This document shows, one piece after another, positions 1 through 6,477 of a stretch of DNA of 34,642 nt. The stretch comes from a virus. The DNA is taken from positions 1-34,642 of IMG/VR virus record IMGVR_UViG_3300042905_005237; one strand, written 5' to 3'. Within the stretch, counting starts at the first letter, position 1, and every line of letters starts with the position of its first letter. The notes beneath the pieces were generated by a model, which saw only the letters and a list, made by a program, of their open reading frames with translations, had not been told where the DNA came from and ran no database searches. Both the position numbers and the translations under genes were made by a program.

Positions 1-330
1 AAAAAGACTAAACATCTCGACAGCTATGTAACGCTGAACATCCGACTAAAAGGCCGGGTGAAAAACGAGATAGTTGAGTACGCAACTAAACAGGGAATAT
101 CTGTAAATCAATTGTGCATCTATGCACTCTATGAATTCGTACGCAACCAAAAGGGATTTCCTGCTCCTGGCTCTGCGCAATTCTCAATACCAACAGTGGA
201 AGAGCAAGTGTTGGCGTACGTGCGCGGGGAACAATTACTAAAGCCGTGCGGCAAAAAAGATTGCCTGCAAAAAATTACCCAATTAAATGAGTGGCAATTT
301 TGTGAGACTTGCAACTTGCGCATTATGTAA
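1..330 (+). CDS. Ribbon-helix-helix-like protein with C-terminal zinc-ribbon motif (5' truncated)
   Basis: The reading frame is open from the first base of the window, so the gene starts upstream; the GTG at 58 is internal to a longer protein and probably not the start. The visible 109 residues begin with a short strand followed by two helices (residues about 8-46, including VTLNIRLKGRVKNEIVEYA and GISVNQLCIYALYEFV). This matches the Arc/MetJ/HicB type of ribbon-helix-helix DNA-binding fold. The C-terminus carries CGKKDC (C-x4-C) and CETC (C-x2-C) about 20 residues apart, which could bind one zinc ion. It is probably a DNA-binding regulator. The fold is judged from sequence pattern only. It is convergent with whiB. 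Confidence 0.6.
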   Translation, partial: KKTKHLDSYVTLNIRLKGRVKNEIVEYATKQGISVNQLCIYALYEFVRNQKGFPAPGSAQFSIPTVEEQVLAYVRGEQLLKPCGKKDCLQKITQLNEWQFCETCNLRIM

Positions 331-363
331 TTTGTAATTACAAAATTTCGAAAAAAAATTTTT

Positions 364-397
364 AGGACCGCCGGCGCAGGATTTTTGGTCTTTTTTT
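364..397 (+). terminator. Possible rho-independent terminator
   Basis: A short GACC/GGTC stem (366-369 with 387-390) closes a GC-rich loop and is followed at once by seven T residues (391-397), 35 bases after the stop of the preceding plus-strand gene. The stem is only four pairs, so the call is weak. Just upstream is a perfect 14-base palindrome at 331-344 (TTTGTAATTACAAA). The remaining stretch to 550, where whiB ends on the other strand, shows no supportable gene. Confidence 0.3.
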
Positions 398-549
398 GCC
401 TTTTATTAGATGCCGGCCATCTGTTGTGCTAAGTTGCTTTCGTCCACTCGGGCCGGAATTAACTCGCTTGGTGGTTATGCCATTTTCTACCGGCGACTCC
501 TTGCGTCGGGTGCATGACCCCTCCTCAGGTGAGGTGCCCGGGTGGACAT

Positions 550-900
550 TTAATTTCCCCACATCTGTGCAAGCGTTGGCCGTGTTGGCTTTATCTTTCT
601 TCTTCTCTGTTCTGCTGCAAGCTGTCTGCTCGTTAGTCCTGCCCAAACACCGTGCATATCAGCAGGTGGAAACTCAAGTGCGTACTCTAAACACTTGTCT
701 CGAACCGGGCACGCCCTACAGATGGTTCTTGCCTGTGCAATGTAAGTAATATCCTTATGTTGTTTGGGAAACATTAGTTCGGTCTTTCCCCTACAGGCTG
801 CCAGTTGAAACCAATCTTTCGCAGGTATAGCTATCTCTGAAAATGGTTGGGTATTTTTATTAGGTAATTTTTGTTTGGATATTTCTTTCTTGCTTGTCAC
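550..900 (-). CDS. WhiB-family iron-sulfur transcription regulator
   Basis: This 116-residue protein has the four cysteines of WhiB-like proteins: C36, then C61-x2-C64-x5-C70. They ligate a 4Fe-4S cluster. After them comes a GVWAG turn at 84-88 (the family consensus is G[VI]WGG) and a basic C-terminal segment (RRRKIKP) expected to contact DNA. The family is actinobacterial and is also found in actinophages such as TM4, where a phage WhiB represses host whiB2. The start is supported by a GAGGAG-type ribosome binding site just upstream on the minus strand. The gene stands alone, and the approximately 320 bases upstream hold repeats and hairpins that may control it. A role in reprogramming host transcription or superinfection exclusion is inference. 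Confidence 0.9.
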   Translation of the reverse strand: MTSKKEISKQKLPNKNTQPFSEIAIPAKDWFQLAACRGKTELMFPKQHKDITYIAQARTICRACPVRDKCLEYALEFPPADMHGVWAGLTSRQLAAEQRRRKIKPTRPTLAQMWGN

Positions 901-1003
901 AAAATCTCCTCAGAGAAAAGATGAATTTCTTATCTCTTTGGATAATTACTACTAGGTAATTGCTGGTAGGTGGTGGTCAAGTGGATGTTGGTTTTGGTTC
1001 GTA

Positions 1004-1068
1004 CTATGCCTTACCCCCCTGCAACTATGCCTTGCCCCTACTGGCACCCCATTGCTCTGCCTTACCCC
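1004..1068. repeat. Three imperfect 14-base direct repeats upstream of whiB
   Basis: Copies on the plus strand are CTATGCCTTACCCC (1004-1017), CTATGCCTTGCCCC (1025-1038) and CTCTGCCTTACCCC (1055-1068). Start-to-start spacing is 21 and 30 bases, close to two and three helical turns, which suits binding sites for one protein on one DNA face. On the minus strand, the sense strand for whiB, they form several G-runs. They lie roughly 100-170 bases upstream of the whiB start. The function is unknown. Confidence 0.55.
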
Positions 1069-1082
1069 TATCTAGTCTCTGG

Positions 1083-1135
1083 GCATAACGGATTGCGTTA
1101 TGCGGTCCTAGGGGATTACGCGGCCTTTGTAATCC
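1083..1135. other. Two consecutive hairpins in the whiB/protease intergenic region
   Basis: The first hairpin is GCATAACG-GATTG-CGTTATGC (1083-1103), a perfect 8-base-pair stem. The second is GGATTAC (1113-1119) pairing with GTAATCC (1129-1135) across a 9-base loop. They sit in the 320-base gap 901-1220, which has no supportable protein gene. With the direct repeats before them and the terminator-like stem after them, they could form part of a small plus-strand RNA or a structured minus-strand transcript. I see no convincing promoter for either. Confidence 0.45.
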
Positions 1136-1137
1136 GT

Positions 1138-1170
1138 GAAAGGAAAAAGCGGCGCTTTCTTTCTTGTCCT
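1138..1170. terminator. Bidirectional rho-independent terminator-like hairpin
   Basis: AAAGC-GGC-GCTTT (1146-1158) is extended by GAAAG (1138-1142) pairing with CTTTC (1159-1163). It is followed by a T-rich run on the plus strand, and on the minus strand by a T-rich run from the AAAAA at 1144-1148. It lies just beyond the stop of the minus-strand operon ending at 1221, so it is well placed to end that transcript. Two more self-complementary elements lie between it and the gene: CCTGAGTCAGG (1190-1200) and the perfect palindrome GGATAAATTTATCC (1199-1212). Confidence 0.5.
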
Positions 1171-1220
1171 AAATGGACTTATCTAGTCACCTGAGTCAGG
1201 ATAAATTTATCCAGAAGTAA

Positions 1221-1847
1221 CTAGCGGTCAGTGGTTTTATCTAATCCCTGTGAAAACGTATGGTACGGAGCACCGGTATATGGGTCGAACTTGGCAGATG
1301 CGGCGATTGCTTTTAGTGCAAGCTTTCGAGCTGCACCAACAGTCATCTTGCCTTTTGGTTGCATGGCGAACATCGCTCCGAGTGCGTACTGAGCGCCGCT
1401 TCCGATGGCAAACATCCCACTGGAGTCTGAAATCCATGAGTAGTCACCGTCAATGATGTAAATCTGTCCATTGACAGCCATGAATATTGTTGAAGCGTGT
1501 TCGGCGATGTGTTGTTTTGAATCGTTGTCGGGTGAGGCATATCCCTGTGCTTCGAAGCATTCTCTCAAGCTTGGGATAAATTTAACTGTAACAAACTGGT
1601 CAAGCTTCTTGCCTTTGAGATTTGGGGGCGGAGTTGGTGGGCTGAATGCATGATGCAGGATATTTATTGCCCGCAGGTCGCCGGCAGCGCCGAGTATGTA
1701 CTTGCCGTTAATCCCTAATTTGCTGTTGTTCTCTTTTAGACCGACAATTTGCGAAATCAAATTTGACTCGGCATCGGTCTCAGCGATACGCGAATCAGCG
1801 GTCGCTATACAGAACCCATCTCCCTGAATGCCGATTATTGTTGTCAA
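1221..1847 (-). CDS. Proteasome beta/HslV-like Ntn-hydrolase
   Basis: The 208-residue protein begins Met-Thr-Thr-Ile-Ile-Gly. If the initiator Met is removed, Thr1 would be the N-terminal nucleophile, and Asp17 in TADSR falls at the position of the conserved proteasome/HslV Asp17. GINGKYILGAAGD and GSGAQYALGAMFA match the glycine-rich strand and GSG-x2-YA helix of the fold. A lysine equivalent to Lys33 is probably K42 or K37, after a short insertion. Translation starts at TTG, sharing bases with the upstream gene's TGA (TTGA overlap), so no propeptide would need cleavage. It is the last gene of a four-gene minus operon. No alpha subunit or ATPase partner is nearby. It may be a phage maturation or regulatory peptidase; the substrate is unknown. 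Confidence 0.75.
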   Translation of the reverse strand: MTTIIGIQGDGFCIATADSRIAETDAESNLISQIVGLKENNSKLGINGKYILGAAGDLRAINILHHAFSPPTPPPNLKGKKLDQFVTVKFIPSLRECFEAQGYASPDNDSKQHIAEHASTIFMAVNGQIYIIDGDYSWISDSSGMFAIGSGAQYALGAMFAMQPKGKMTVGAARKLALKAIAASAKFDPYTGAPYHTFSQGLDKTTDR

Positions 1848-2089
1848 CTGATATCGTCTCTATTCGGTAGTTCATCGATGAGCAGTTGTGATATCACAGC
1901 CCAAGGGTCGTCTGACTTGTTTTCGTCAATTAACTTTCTTGTTGATTCGGTGAGGGCGTACAGCCAATCACCGTCACTATTTATCCCTACTACTTCAATC
2001 AAACCTTGTTTCCTCAGAAGTTCCATGTCCTCGAGGAGGTTTTCTTTTGAATAGTCGCTCCACTCTTGCGGAAGGTCGTTTGAACTCAT
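1844..2089 (-). CDS. Small hypothetical protein, possibly winged-helix-like
   Basis: This acidic protein of 81 residues has a helical N-terminus (SKENLLEDMELLRKQGLIEV) followed by a short GINSDGDWLYALTE segment. The order helix, 'LI-V', turn and strand resembles the recognition helix and wing of a winged-helix domain, but no family is recognised. Its ATG overlaps the TGA of the upstream phosphoesterase gene by four bases, and its own TGA overlaps the TTG start of the Ntn hydrolase. The three are therefore very likely translated in a coupled manner. It could be a cofactor or regulator of the enzymes beside it; that is inference from position only. Confidence 0.6.
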   Translation of the reverse strand: MSSNDLPQEWSDYSKENLLEDMELLRKQGLIEVVGINSDGDWLYALTESTRKLIDENKSDDPWAVISQLLIDELPNRDDIS

Positions 2090-3303
2090 GCGCTGTACTC
2101 CTTGCCTCGGAAGAATCCTCGTCCGTTATAAATCCACATTGGCTCGTAGTTGAACCATTCGTTGCCTACCCCTGGCGGCTGGTACTGGACTACTGCCATT
2201 CCCTGTTGCCAGTTCTCTGCTCCCATGAGCATAGGGCGTCCGAATTCATCTGCGCCAGATTTCGTGGAAGGAACTGCGCCGTCTATCCTGCAGAGACAGC
2301 CAGGACTTGCCGCCATGATGGTTCTTGGACCATTCTTGGACAGACGAGTGCGGAAGGCATACTCTGTCCTGTGGATATGTCCGTATATCACCGACACATG
2401 GGCGTCATTTAGGTACTTACTGGTCGTTGAACCATTGGACGTAACCTTGTGTCCGTGGATAACCATCAGGTTTTCATTCAGGCTGACATAGGACTCTGGA
2501 TATCCAGGAATATAGTCAACCCCGAACTCGTCCATTCGACAAAGGTATGGAACCGACATGGCTGGCCAGTTATCCCTCAATTCGTCATTGAGTTTGCCTC
2601 TAGTGATTCCGAAGGCGGCTTCGGCATTAGTTTGGACATATCTCGCCATTCTGGCTTCGTGGTTGCCGGCAATCCACGAGATTTTTGCATTTGGTGCAGC
2701 TGACCTAATTTGGGCACAAAGCATTGTTGCCCTGTCGATAGCTGCCTGAACTAGTTGCTTAAACGGAGCAGCAGTCAAAAATTTGCCGAATTCTGCAAAG
2801 TCCAAGTTGTCTCCGACCATCACCACTTGATTTGGCTGGATGTCTTCAATCAGTTTCAAGGCTACTGCTATTGCCTGCTCGTCGTGGATTGGTTCCAGGT
2901 CCATGGAATCCAATGATTTACGGTAAAAGCCGATTTGTATATCAGGTACGATGACAGCCTCTTCCCAGCCTTTCGGACGGGTGACTTTTGTCGTTGACTT
3001 TTGTAGTTGTATCTTGGGGCCTTGTTCAATTAGTGGCCACTGTGGCCCCTGGTCCCAAGTGGGGCTGAACTGAATTGCTTGCAAATTATGGACTTCCGTC
3101 TCGCCCAATTCGTTCTTTGTTACCGTCTGATACAACGACACTTTGTTAATAGTCCCAATTTCGGACGGGTCGATGTTTTTGGCCTTGAGCATCGCTGCGA
3201 TATCACCGAGAGCCTTGGCGCTAGCATCTTCTTTTTGCTGGGCCACCTTGACGGCTTTTAATTTTTCACCCAGTTTTGATGTTGGCTTTTTCTTTGTGGT
3301 CAT
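2086..3303 (-). CDS. Calcineurin-like metallophosphoesterase
   Basis: The protein (405 residues from the chosen start) carries most of the metallophosphoesterase signature. The motifs are D121-I-Q123, GDNLD (164-168), GNHE (213-216), HGH (283-285) and GHIH (308-311). In most family members the first motif is D-x-H; here the His is Gln. About 110 residues precede the catalytic domain, the start of which is Lys-rich and probably helical. I chose the ATG at 3303 rather than 3330 because it has a GAGG ribosome binding site and forms the same ATGA overlap with its upstream neighbour as other genes in this operon. The family includes Mre11/SbcD-type nucleases and protein or nucleotide phosphatases; the substrate here cannot be told. 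Confidence 0.85.
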   Translation of the reverse strand: MTTKKKPTSKLGEKLKAVKVAQQKEDASAKALGDIAAMLKAKNIDPSEIGTINKVSLYQTVTKNELGETEVHNLQAIQFSPTWDQGPQWPLIEQGPKIQLQKSTTKVTRPKGWEEAVIVPDIQIGFYRKSLDSMDLEPIHDEQAIAVALKLIEDIQPNQVVMVGDNLDFAEFGKFLTAAPFKQLVQAAIDRATMLCAQIRSAAPNAKISWIAGNHEARMARYVQTNAEAAFGITRGKLNDELRDNWPAMSVPYLCRMDEFGVDYIPGYPESYVSLNENLMVIHGHKVTSNGSTTSKYLNDAHVSVIYGHIHRTEYAFRTRLSKNGPRTIMAASPGCLCRIDGAVPSTKSGADEFGRPMLMGAENWQQGMAVVQYQPPGVGNEWFNYEPMWIYNGRGFFRGKEYSA

Positions 3304-3569
3304 TTCTTTAGCCTCTCTGCTATGCAGCATGTCCGTGCTTCATCGTCATCTTTGAAGCAATTTCTTTTCTCTCCGAGAAATTCTCGACTTAGCGATATGC
3401 CTTCTGACTTCAGTGTCCGAACTAAATTCATTGTGGACACGTCGCTACGCAGGATGTCAATAAGAAGCTGTGATTCATCGTCTTCGAGGTCAGTGACCAA
3501 TCTCCCCAACTTACATAGCTGTTGTTTACCCTGCGTCGCCTTTAGCGAATTCAATGCATCTTTTAGCAT
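3300..3569 (-). CDS. Small protein, possible helix-turn-helix regulator
   Basis: This protein of 89 residues (from the ATG at 3569, preceded by an AGGTGGGG-like ribosome binding site; a GTG at 3578 is an alternative) is the first gene of the minus operon. The segment DDESQLLIDILRSDVSTMNLVRTLKSEGISLS, followed by basic and Cys-containing residues, resembles small actinophage helix-turn-helix proteins with a [LI]-S-x3-[IV]-x2-x-L-x3-G pattern. The similarity is recalled from general pattern and is not certain. It could be a regulator of the operon or a small packaging-type DNA-binding protein. Its TGA overlaps the phosphoesterase ATG by four bases. Confidence 0.55.
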   Translation of the reverse strand: MLKDALNSLKATQGKQQLCKLGRLVTDLEDDESQLLIDILRSDVSTMNLVRTLKSEGISLSREFLGEKRNCFKDDDEARTCCIAERLKK

Positions 3570-3688
3570 TATCCCCACCTGCTACTCTCTCTTGGTATGA
3601 ATCGTTTACCGACTGTGAATTGTGGTGTGACCTCTGTCGTGACCCCAATTGATAGTACACCATGGACGGGGGGAGCGGGTGACATGTC
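3570..3688. promoter_or_regulatory. Divergent intergenic region, probable promoters in both directions
   Basis: About 120 bases separate the minus operon from the plus-strand winged-helix gene, so both transcripts should start here. A short direct repeat, GTGACC, occurs twice 12 bases apart on the plus strand (within 3625-3650), followed by GATAGT at 3651-3656. The pairing of a GTGACC-like -35 with that -10 is plausible but weak. No clear minus-strand promoter hexamers stand out. Confidence 0.35.
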
Positions 3689-4138
3689 ATGAGGGCACAA
3701 AAAACTGAAGACATTAAAAAAGCTTTGGAAGAAGTTATCGATGCGAGACCTGGGGAGTCGACGGAAGAAACGCTTGAGAAAATACTTCGCGCATTAGACA
3801 GCAAGAAGGTTTTGCGTTACCATCGTGATTCTGACATAGGTCTTCTATCAACACCTGGACGTGTGTTGATTGCGATAATTGAAGACCCGACTATGACTAT
3901 TCGCGCAATTTCTGTATATTTAGATTTAAGCGAAACCATGATTGACAAAACAGTTAAGCAGCTGATTAATGCTGGTCTAATTACAAAGACAAAAGTCAAT
4001 CGCCAAAATATTTATCGGGTTAACCAAAATCTCGTTCTTGAGCAACCTGATATACGACATTTTGCCAATGCGATTGAATCAATGTACTCAACGCAAGAAA
4101 AAAACGAAGATGAAGTTGTAGAACAAGAACCCTTCTAA
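3689..4138 (+). CDS. Winged-helix (MarR/ArsR-like) DNA-binding protein
   Basis: The protein has 149 residues. After a charged helical N-terminus, residues 55-110 read as a winged helix-turn-helix: TPGRVLIAIIEDP, then MTIRAISVYLDLSE, then the recognition-type helix MIDKTVKQLINAGLI and a wing ending in NIYRVN. The C-terminal 25 residues are acidic. The ATG is the only possible in-frame start close by, since a TGA lies three codons upstream; a GGGGGAG stretch lies 14 bases before it, a rather long spacing. It faces away from the phosphoesterase operon and may control it. A second probable winged-helix gene follows directly. Confidence 0.7.
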   Translation: MRAQKTEDIKKALEEVIDARPGESTEETLEKILRALDSKKVLRYHRDSDIGLLSTPGRVLIAIIEDPTMTIRAISVYLDLSETMIDKTVKQLINAGLITKTKVNRQNIYRVNQNLVLEQPDIRHFANAIESMYSTQEKNEDEVVEQEPF

Positions 4139-4152
4139 TACGCTTCCAGCTC

Positions 4153-4617
4153 ATGCCAGGCTCAACAAAAGGATTAGTCGTTTACAACTCAGCTGGGTAC
4201 AACACCCTTTGCTTCGCAAAAATGATGAAGTCTTACGGACGGTCATTTAGCGCAATTCAATTAAAAGAATGCCTTCGTGGTGTGTTCCATGAAAATGGAA
4301 TCTCTCGCGCTAAAGAGCAATTAAAGTCTTTGGAGAAAAATGGCTACATATCCCGGGCATCAGAGGATGAGTGGCTCATAACAGAAAATGGAATTGAGCA
4401 GATTTTTAAATCAGCCGCTGTTTACCGCGGTCAAAAAGAAAGATTTCTTGGCAAAAGGTATGTAGCTAACACAAATAAGCAGATATCAAATATTGCAAAA
4501 TCAGACAGCATGGACAAGTATGACGAAGAAGAAGAAATACTTATTGCTGTCGAAAACAGGATGAGATTAATTAAAAATAGACGAGCAAGTCAAAAATCTA
4601 AGTATCGCTCTCAGTAG
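4153..4617 (+). CDS. Probable winged-helix protein
   Basis: This basic protein of 154 residues follows the previous regulator by 14 bases, in the same operon. The segment GISRAKEQLKSLEKNGYISRASEDEWLITENG has the helix, turn, strand and wing order of a winged-helix domain (about residues 50-85). The C-terminus is helical and charged, with a DEEEE cluster followed by a very basic end. No strong Shine-Dalgarno precedes the ATG, so translational coupling to the upstream gene is likely. Its last 20 bases overlap tail-to-tail with the next gene on the opposite strand. No specific family is recognised. Confidence 0.6.
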   Translation: MPGSTKGLVVYNSAGYNTLCFAKMMKSYGRSFSAIQLKECLRGVFHENGISRAKEQLKSLEKNGYISRASEDEWLITENGIEQIFKSAAVYRGQKERFLGKRYVANTNKQISNIAKSDSMDKYDEEEEILIAVENRMRLIKNRRASQKSKYRSQ

Positions 4618-4960
4618 TTTCTTCGTCTTCGTTGTTCGCAATAATCCATGCTTGAAACACATCATCGGATGTCGGCATAAACCACAGCTGTGAAGAATCG
4701 ATATCATCTACATCTCCTATAAGCGTCCAGCAGAGAGATAGCTTCTCCATTGCCGGAGATACGCCACCATTGCAGTCCATCCCGTATCTGGTGATGTGTG
4801 TTGAGACTATGCACTCGCCTTTCCGATTCTTGCATGGCCCATCTTTTTCCTCATGTGGACAGAAGATGGAGAGTATTTCGAGTTCAGCACGGTTTATCCT
4901 AAGAAGAAGTTCGTGGCCATCACAGTGCCAGAGTTGTTCTATTTCTTTAGGTGCGGGCAT
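4598..4960 (-). CDS. Cys/His-rich hypothetical protein
   Basis: This 120-residue protein has Cys and His residues suggestive of metal binding: C13/H16, C34-P-H36, C43, C50, H55, C63 and C77. C34-P-H then C43 and C50 could form a zinc knuckle. The C-terminal 15 residues are strongly acidic. No family is recognised. It is single, with 104 bases of non-coding sequence upstream separating it from the lysis genes, and no obvious Shine-Dalgarno. Confidence 0.6.
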   Translation of the reverse strand: MPAPKEIEQLWHCDGHELLLRINRAELEILSIFCPHEEKDGPCKNRKGECIVSTHITRYGMDCNGGVSPAMEKLSLCWTLIGDVDDIDSSQLWFMPTSDDVFQAWIIANNEDEETTESDT

Positions 4961-5064
4961 TTCGGATAAATTTCAAAATTGTGGTTCGACCTTGGGCGCG
5001 GTGGGACAACAAAAAGTTATCACAGCAAAATGTCAAATAGGTGTAGGTATTTAGTTGCAGCAAA

Positions 5065-5355
5065 TTATGCAGTTGCTGATTTTTCTTTCTTGGTCGCAGA
5101 TGCCTCTTCCGCTTTTGCCTCGACCTCTTGTCTGGCCTGGCTGAAGGCTCCGTCTATTTCTGCAACAGAGAGCTTTCCGTCATCCATATATGCACGAGCA
5201 AGTCTTTCCACAACAGTTGCTACGCCGCCTATGCCGGCAACAAAGCATGCTTTCCACAATGGGATTCCAGCAATTGCACCAGCTCCGATGACGCCAAGAG
5301 CATTTGATGCAAAAACAGCAAGAATTCTAAGCACAATGTGCTTTAAGTTATTCAT
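5065..5355 (-). CDS. Small two-helix membrane protein, probable holin or lysis accessory
   Basis: The protein (96 residues) has two hydrophobic segments, about residues 7-31 and 33-52, joined by a very short turn. A charged cytoplasmic-type tail with a DDGKLSVAEIDGAF segment and an Ala/Glu/Lys-rich end follows. Small proteins with two membrane helices next to an endolysin are typically holins. The ATG overlaps the TGA of the preceding small membrane-protein gene by four bases. An r1t-type holin is encoded separately near 12.5 kb, so this could instead be an antiholin or a second holin. Confidence 0.6.
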   Translation of the reverse strand: MNNLKHIVLRILAVFASNALGVIGAGAIAGIPLWKACFVAGIGGVATVVERLARAYMDDGKLSVAEIDGAFSQARQEVEAKAEEASATKKEKSATA

Positions 5356-5603
5356 ACCTTGCTCTTTTTCTTGTGTCGTATATCGCTAACCAAACCAACG
5401 GCATGGTCGTTGATATGGCCATCTATTTTTGCTTCAATTACAGCTATATCTAAATCAATATCGTGAATATCTTCACGCAGTGCTTCTAGGCGTTCGGCGA
5501 CAATCCCGTGGTCGCGTGTGTTTTCTTTTCTGCTCTTTTGCACAAGGGCAATAAGAATTCCGAAACACCCTGTGATTATTGCTGGAAGAATTGCTTGTTG
5601 CAT
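5352..5603 (-). CDS. Small membrane-anchored coiled-coil protein of the lysis cassette
   Basis: This 83-residue protein has one N-terminal membrane helix (about residues 4-21, AILPAIITGCFGILIALV) followed by a basic patch. A probable coiled coil (HGIVAERLEALREDIHDI to about residue 65) and a Lys-rich C-terminus (KKKSKV) complete it. The arrangement resembles membrane-bound lysis accessories of actinophages that sit between endolysin and holin. It lies 16 bases after the endolysin stop and overlaps the next gene by ATGA. Whether it acts as holin, pinholin regulator or spanin-like factor cannot be decided from sequence. Confidence 0.6.
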   Translation of the reverse strand: MQQAILPAIITGCFGILIALVQKSRKENTRDHGIVAERLEALREDIHDIDLDIAVIEAKIDGHINDHAVGLVSDIRHKKKSKV

Positions 5604-5619
5604 ATTCCCTCGATTGTGG

Positions 5620-6381
5620 TTAAAGGCCGAGAAGTTCTTTTACTTTTGGACCAGCTACCGAGTCAGCTGTAAGCTTGTTGGCAATTTTAAACGCCTTAAT
5701 TGCTTCGTCGGTTGCGGCATCTTTTTGCCCGTTGATTGCGCCCTTATAGAAACCCTTAGCCTTAAGTGCTTCTTGGAGCTTGCTTATGTCGTTGCCACCA
5801 GATGCTGGGGCTGGAGCACCACCTGCTGGAGCAACTACTCCGTTTGCGTCCATCCATGCTTTTACTGATGCCGGAACATTGTCGCCGTTGACATATCGAA
5901 GGTGCCACGGCTCTGATGGAACCACTTCCCACGAGAAACCAAACTCTTTAACATTTGCAATAAGCCAGTTGAGGCGCTTTGGTTCTGATGCTGAATGAAC
6001 GTCAACGGCCAAGCCGAGGTTATGCTGCGATTTACCCGGCGTGGCAAGCATCGCCATACCCTTCTTGAGATACCAAGTCTTCCCCTCAAATGTTTTTGTG
6101 CTGGTTCCGACTACTGGCTCGAGTTGATATCTGGAAAGAAATCCTTTTTTTTGGCTCTCGTAATCTCTATATGTATCGCCGCTGGAAGTCGGTTTTAGTT
6201 CAACACCTTCAGCTTTTGCTTTCTCAACCATTGCCGTCCATGCGGATGCAGCAATCCAATGCATTTTCCCACCACCTGGGACAGCTCTTAAAAGATTGGC
6301 AGGGAGCTTGCCTGGTTCGATGCCTTTAAGGTCTTTTGGAAGAACTACGGGGACGATGTAATCCCATGCAAGCTTGCTCAT
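5620..6381 (-). CDS. Endolysin: VanY-type D,D/L,D-peptidase with peptidoglycan-binding domain
   Basis: The protein (253 residues from the ATG at 6381; a TTG two codons upstream is possible) has an M15/VanY zinc peptidase domain. It shows TYRDYESQ (70-77), SQHNLGLAVDV (118-128) and SEPWHLRY (156-163). The zinc ligands would be H120, D127 and H160, with E157 as catalytic base. A Gly/Ala/Pro linker (about 182-196) joins a C-terminal PG_binding_1 domain (about 197-253, with ISKLQEALKAKGFYKGAING). It should cleave the peptide part of peptidoglycan during lysis. There is no signal peptide, so release through a holin is expected. It heads a minus-strand cassette with two small membrane proteins. Confidence 0.9.
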   Translation of the reverse strand: MSKLAWDYIVPVVLPKDLKGIEPGKLPANLLRAVPGGGKMHWIAASAWTAMVEKAKAEGVELKPTSSGDTYRDYESQKKGFLSRYQLEPVVGTSTKTFEGKTWYLKKGMAMLATPGKSQHNLGLAVDVHSASEPKRLNWLIANVKEFGFSWEVVPSEPWHLRYVNGDNVPASVKAWMDANGVVAPAGGAPAPASGGNDISKLQEALKAKGFYKGAINGQKDAATDEAIKAFKIANKLTADSVAGPKVKELLGL

Positions 6382-6412
6382 TGTCAACTCTTTTCGTGCA
6401 AATAACTGAGAG

Positions 6413-6429
6413 CGCTAAAGAACGCTAAA
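6413..6429. repeat. Short direct repeat upstream of the endolysin gene
   Basis: CGCTAAA occurs at 6413-6419 and again at 6423-6429, ten bases apart or one helical turn. It lies in the 96-base gap between the surface-protein stop and the endolysin start. It could be an operator for the lysis operon. A weak -10-like TAAAAT on the minus strand lies just upstream of it (about 6433-6438). Evidence is limited to position and spacing. Confidence 0.3.
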
Positions 6430-6477
6430 AGATTTTACAACAAAAGTTGGATAATAATAAGTTACTAAATTGAGTAC

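Noticed and set aside
362-749. Open frames on both strands between the first gene and whiB
   Set aside because: They overlap the well-supported whiB gene, have no ribosome binding site or recognisable domain, and show low-complexity composition expected of antisense frames.
970-1194. Plus-strand frame of 74 codons in the gap upstream of whiB
   Set aside because: The translation follows the C-rich direct repeats and hairpins (repeated Pro and Tyr) and has no ribosome binding site. The DNA-level structure explains it better.
4961-5064. TTGACA-like hexamer on the minus strand as promoter of the Cys/His-rich gene
   Set aside because: No acceptable -10 lies 16-18 bases downstream of it, so I did not call a promoter.
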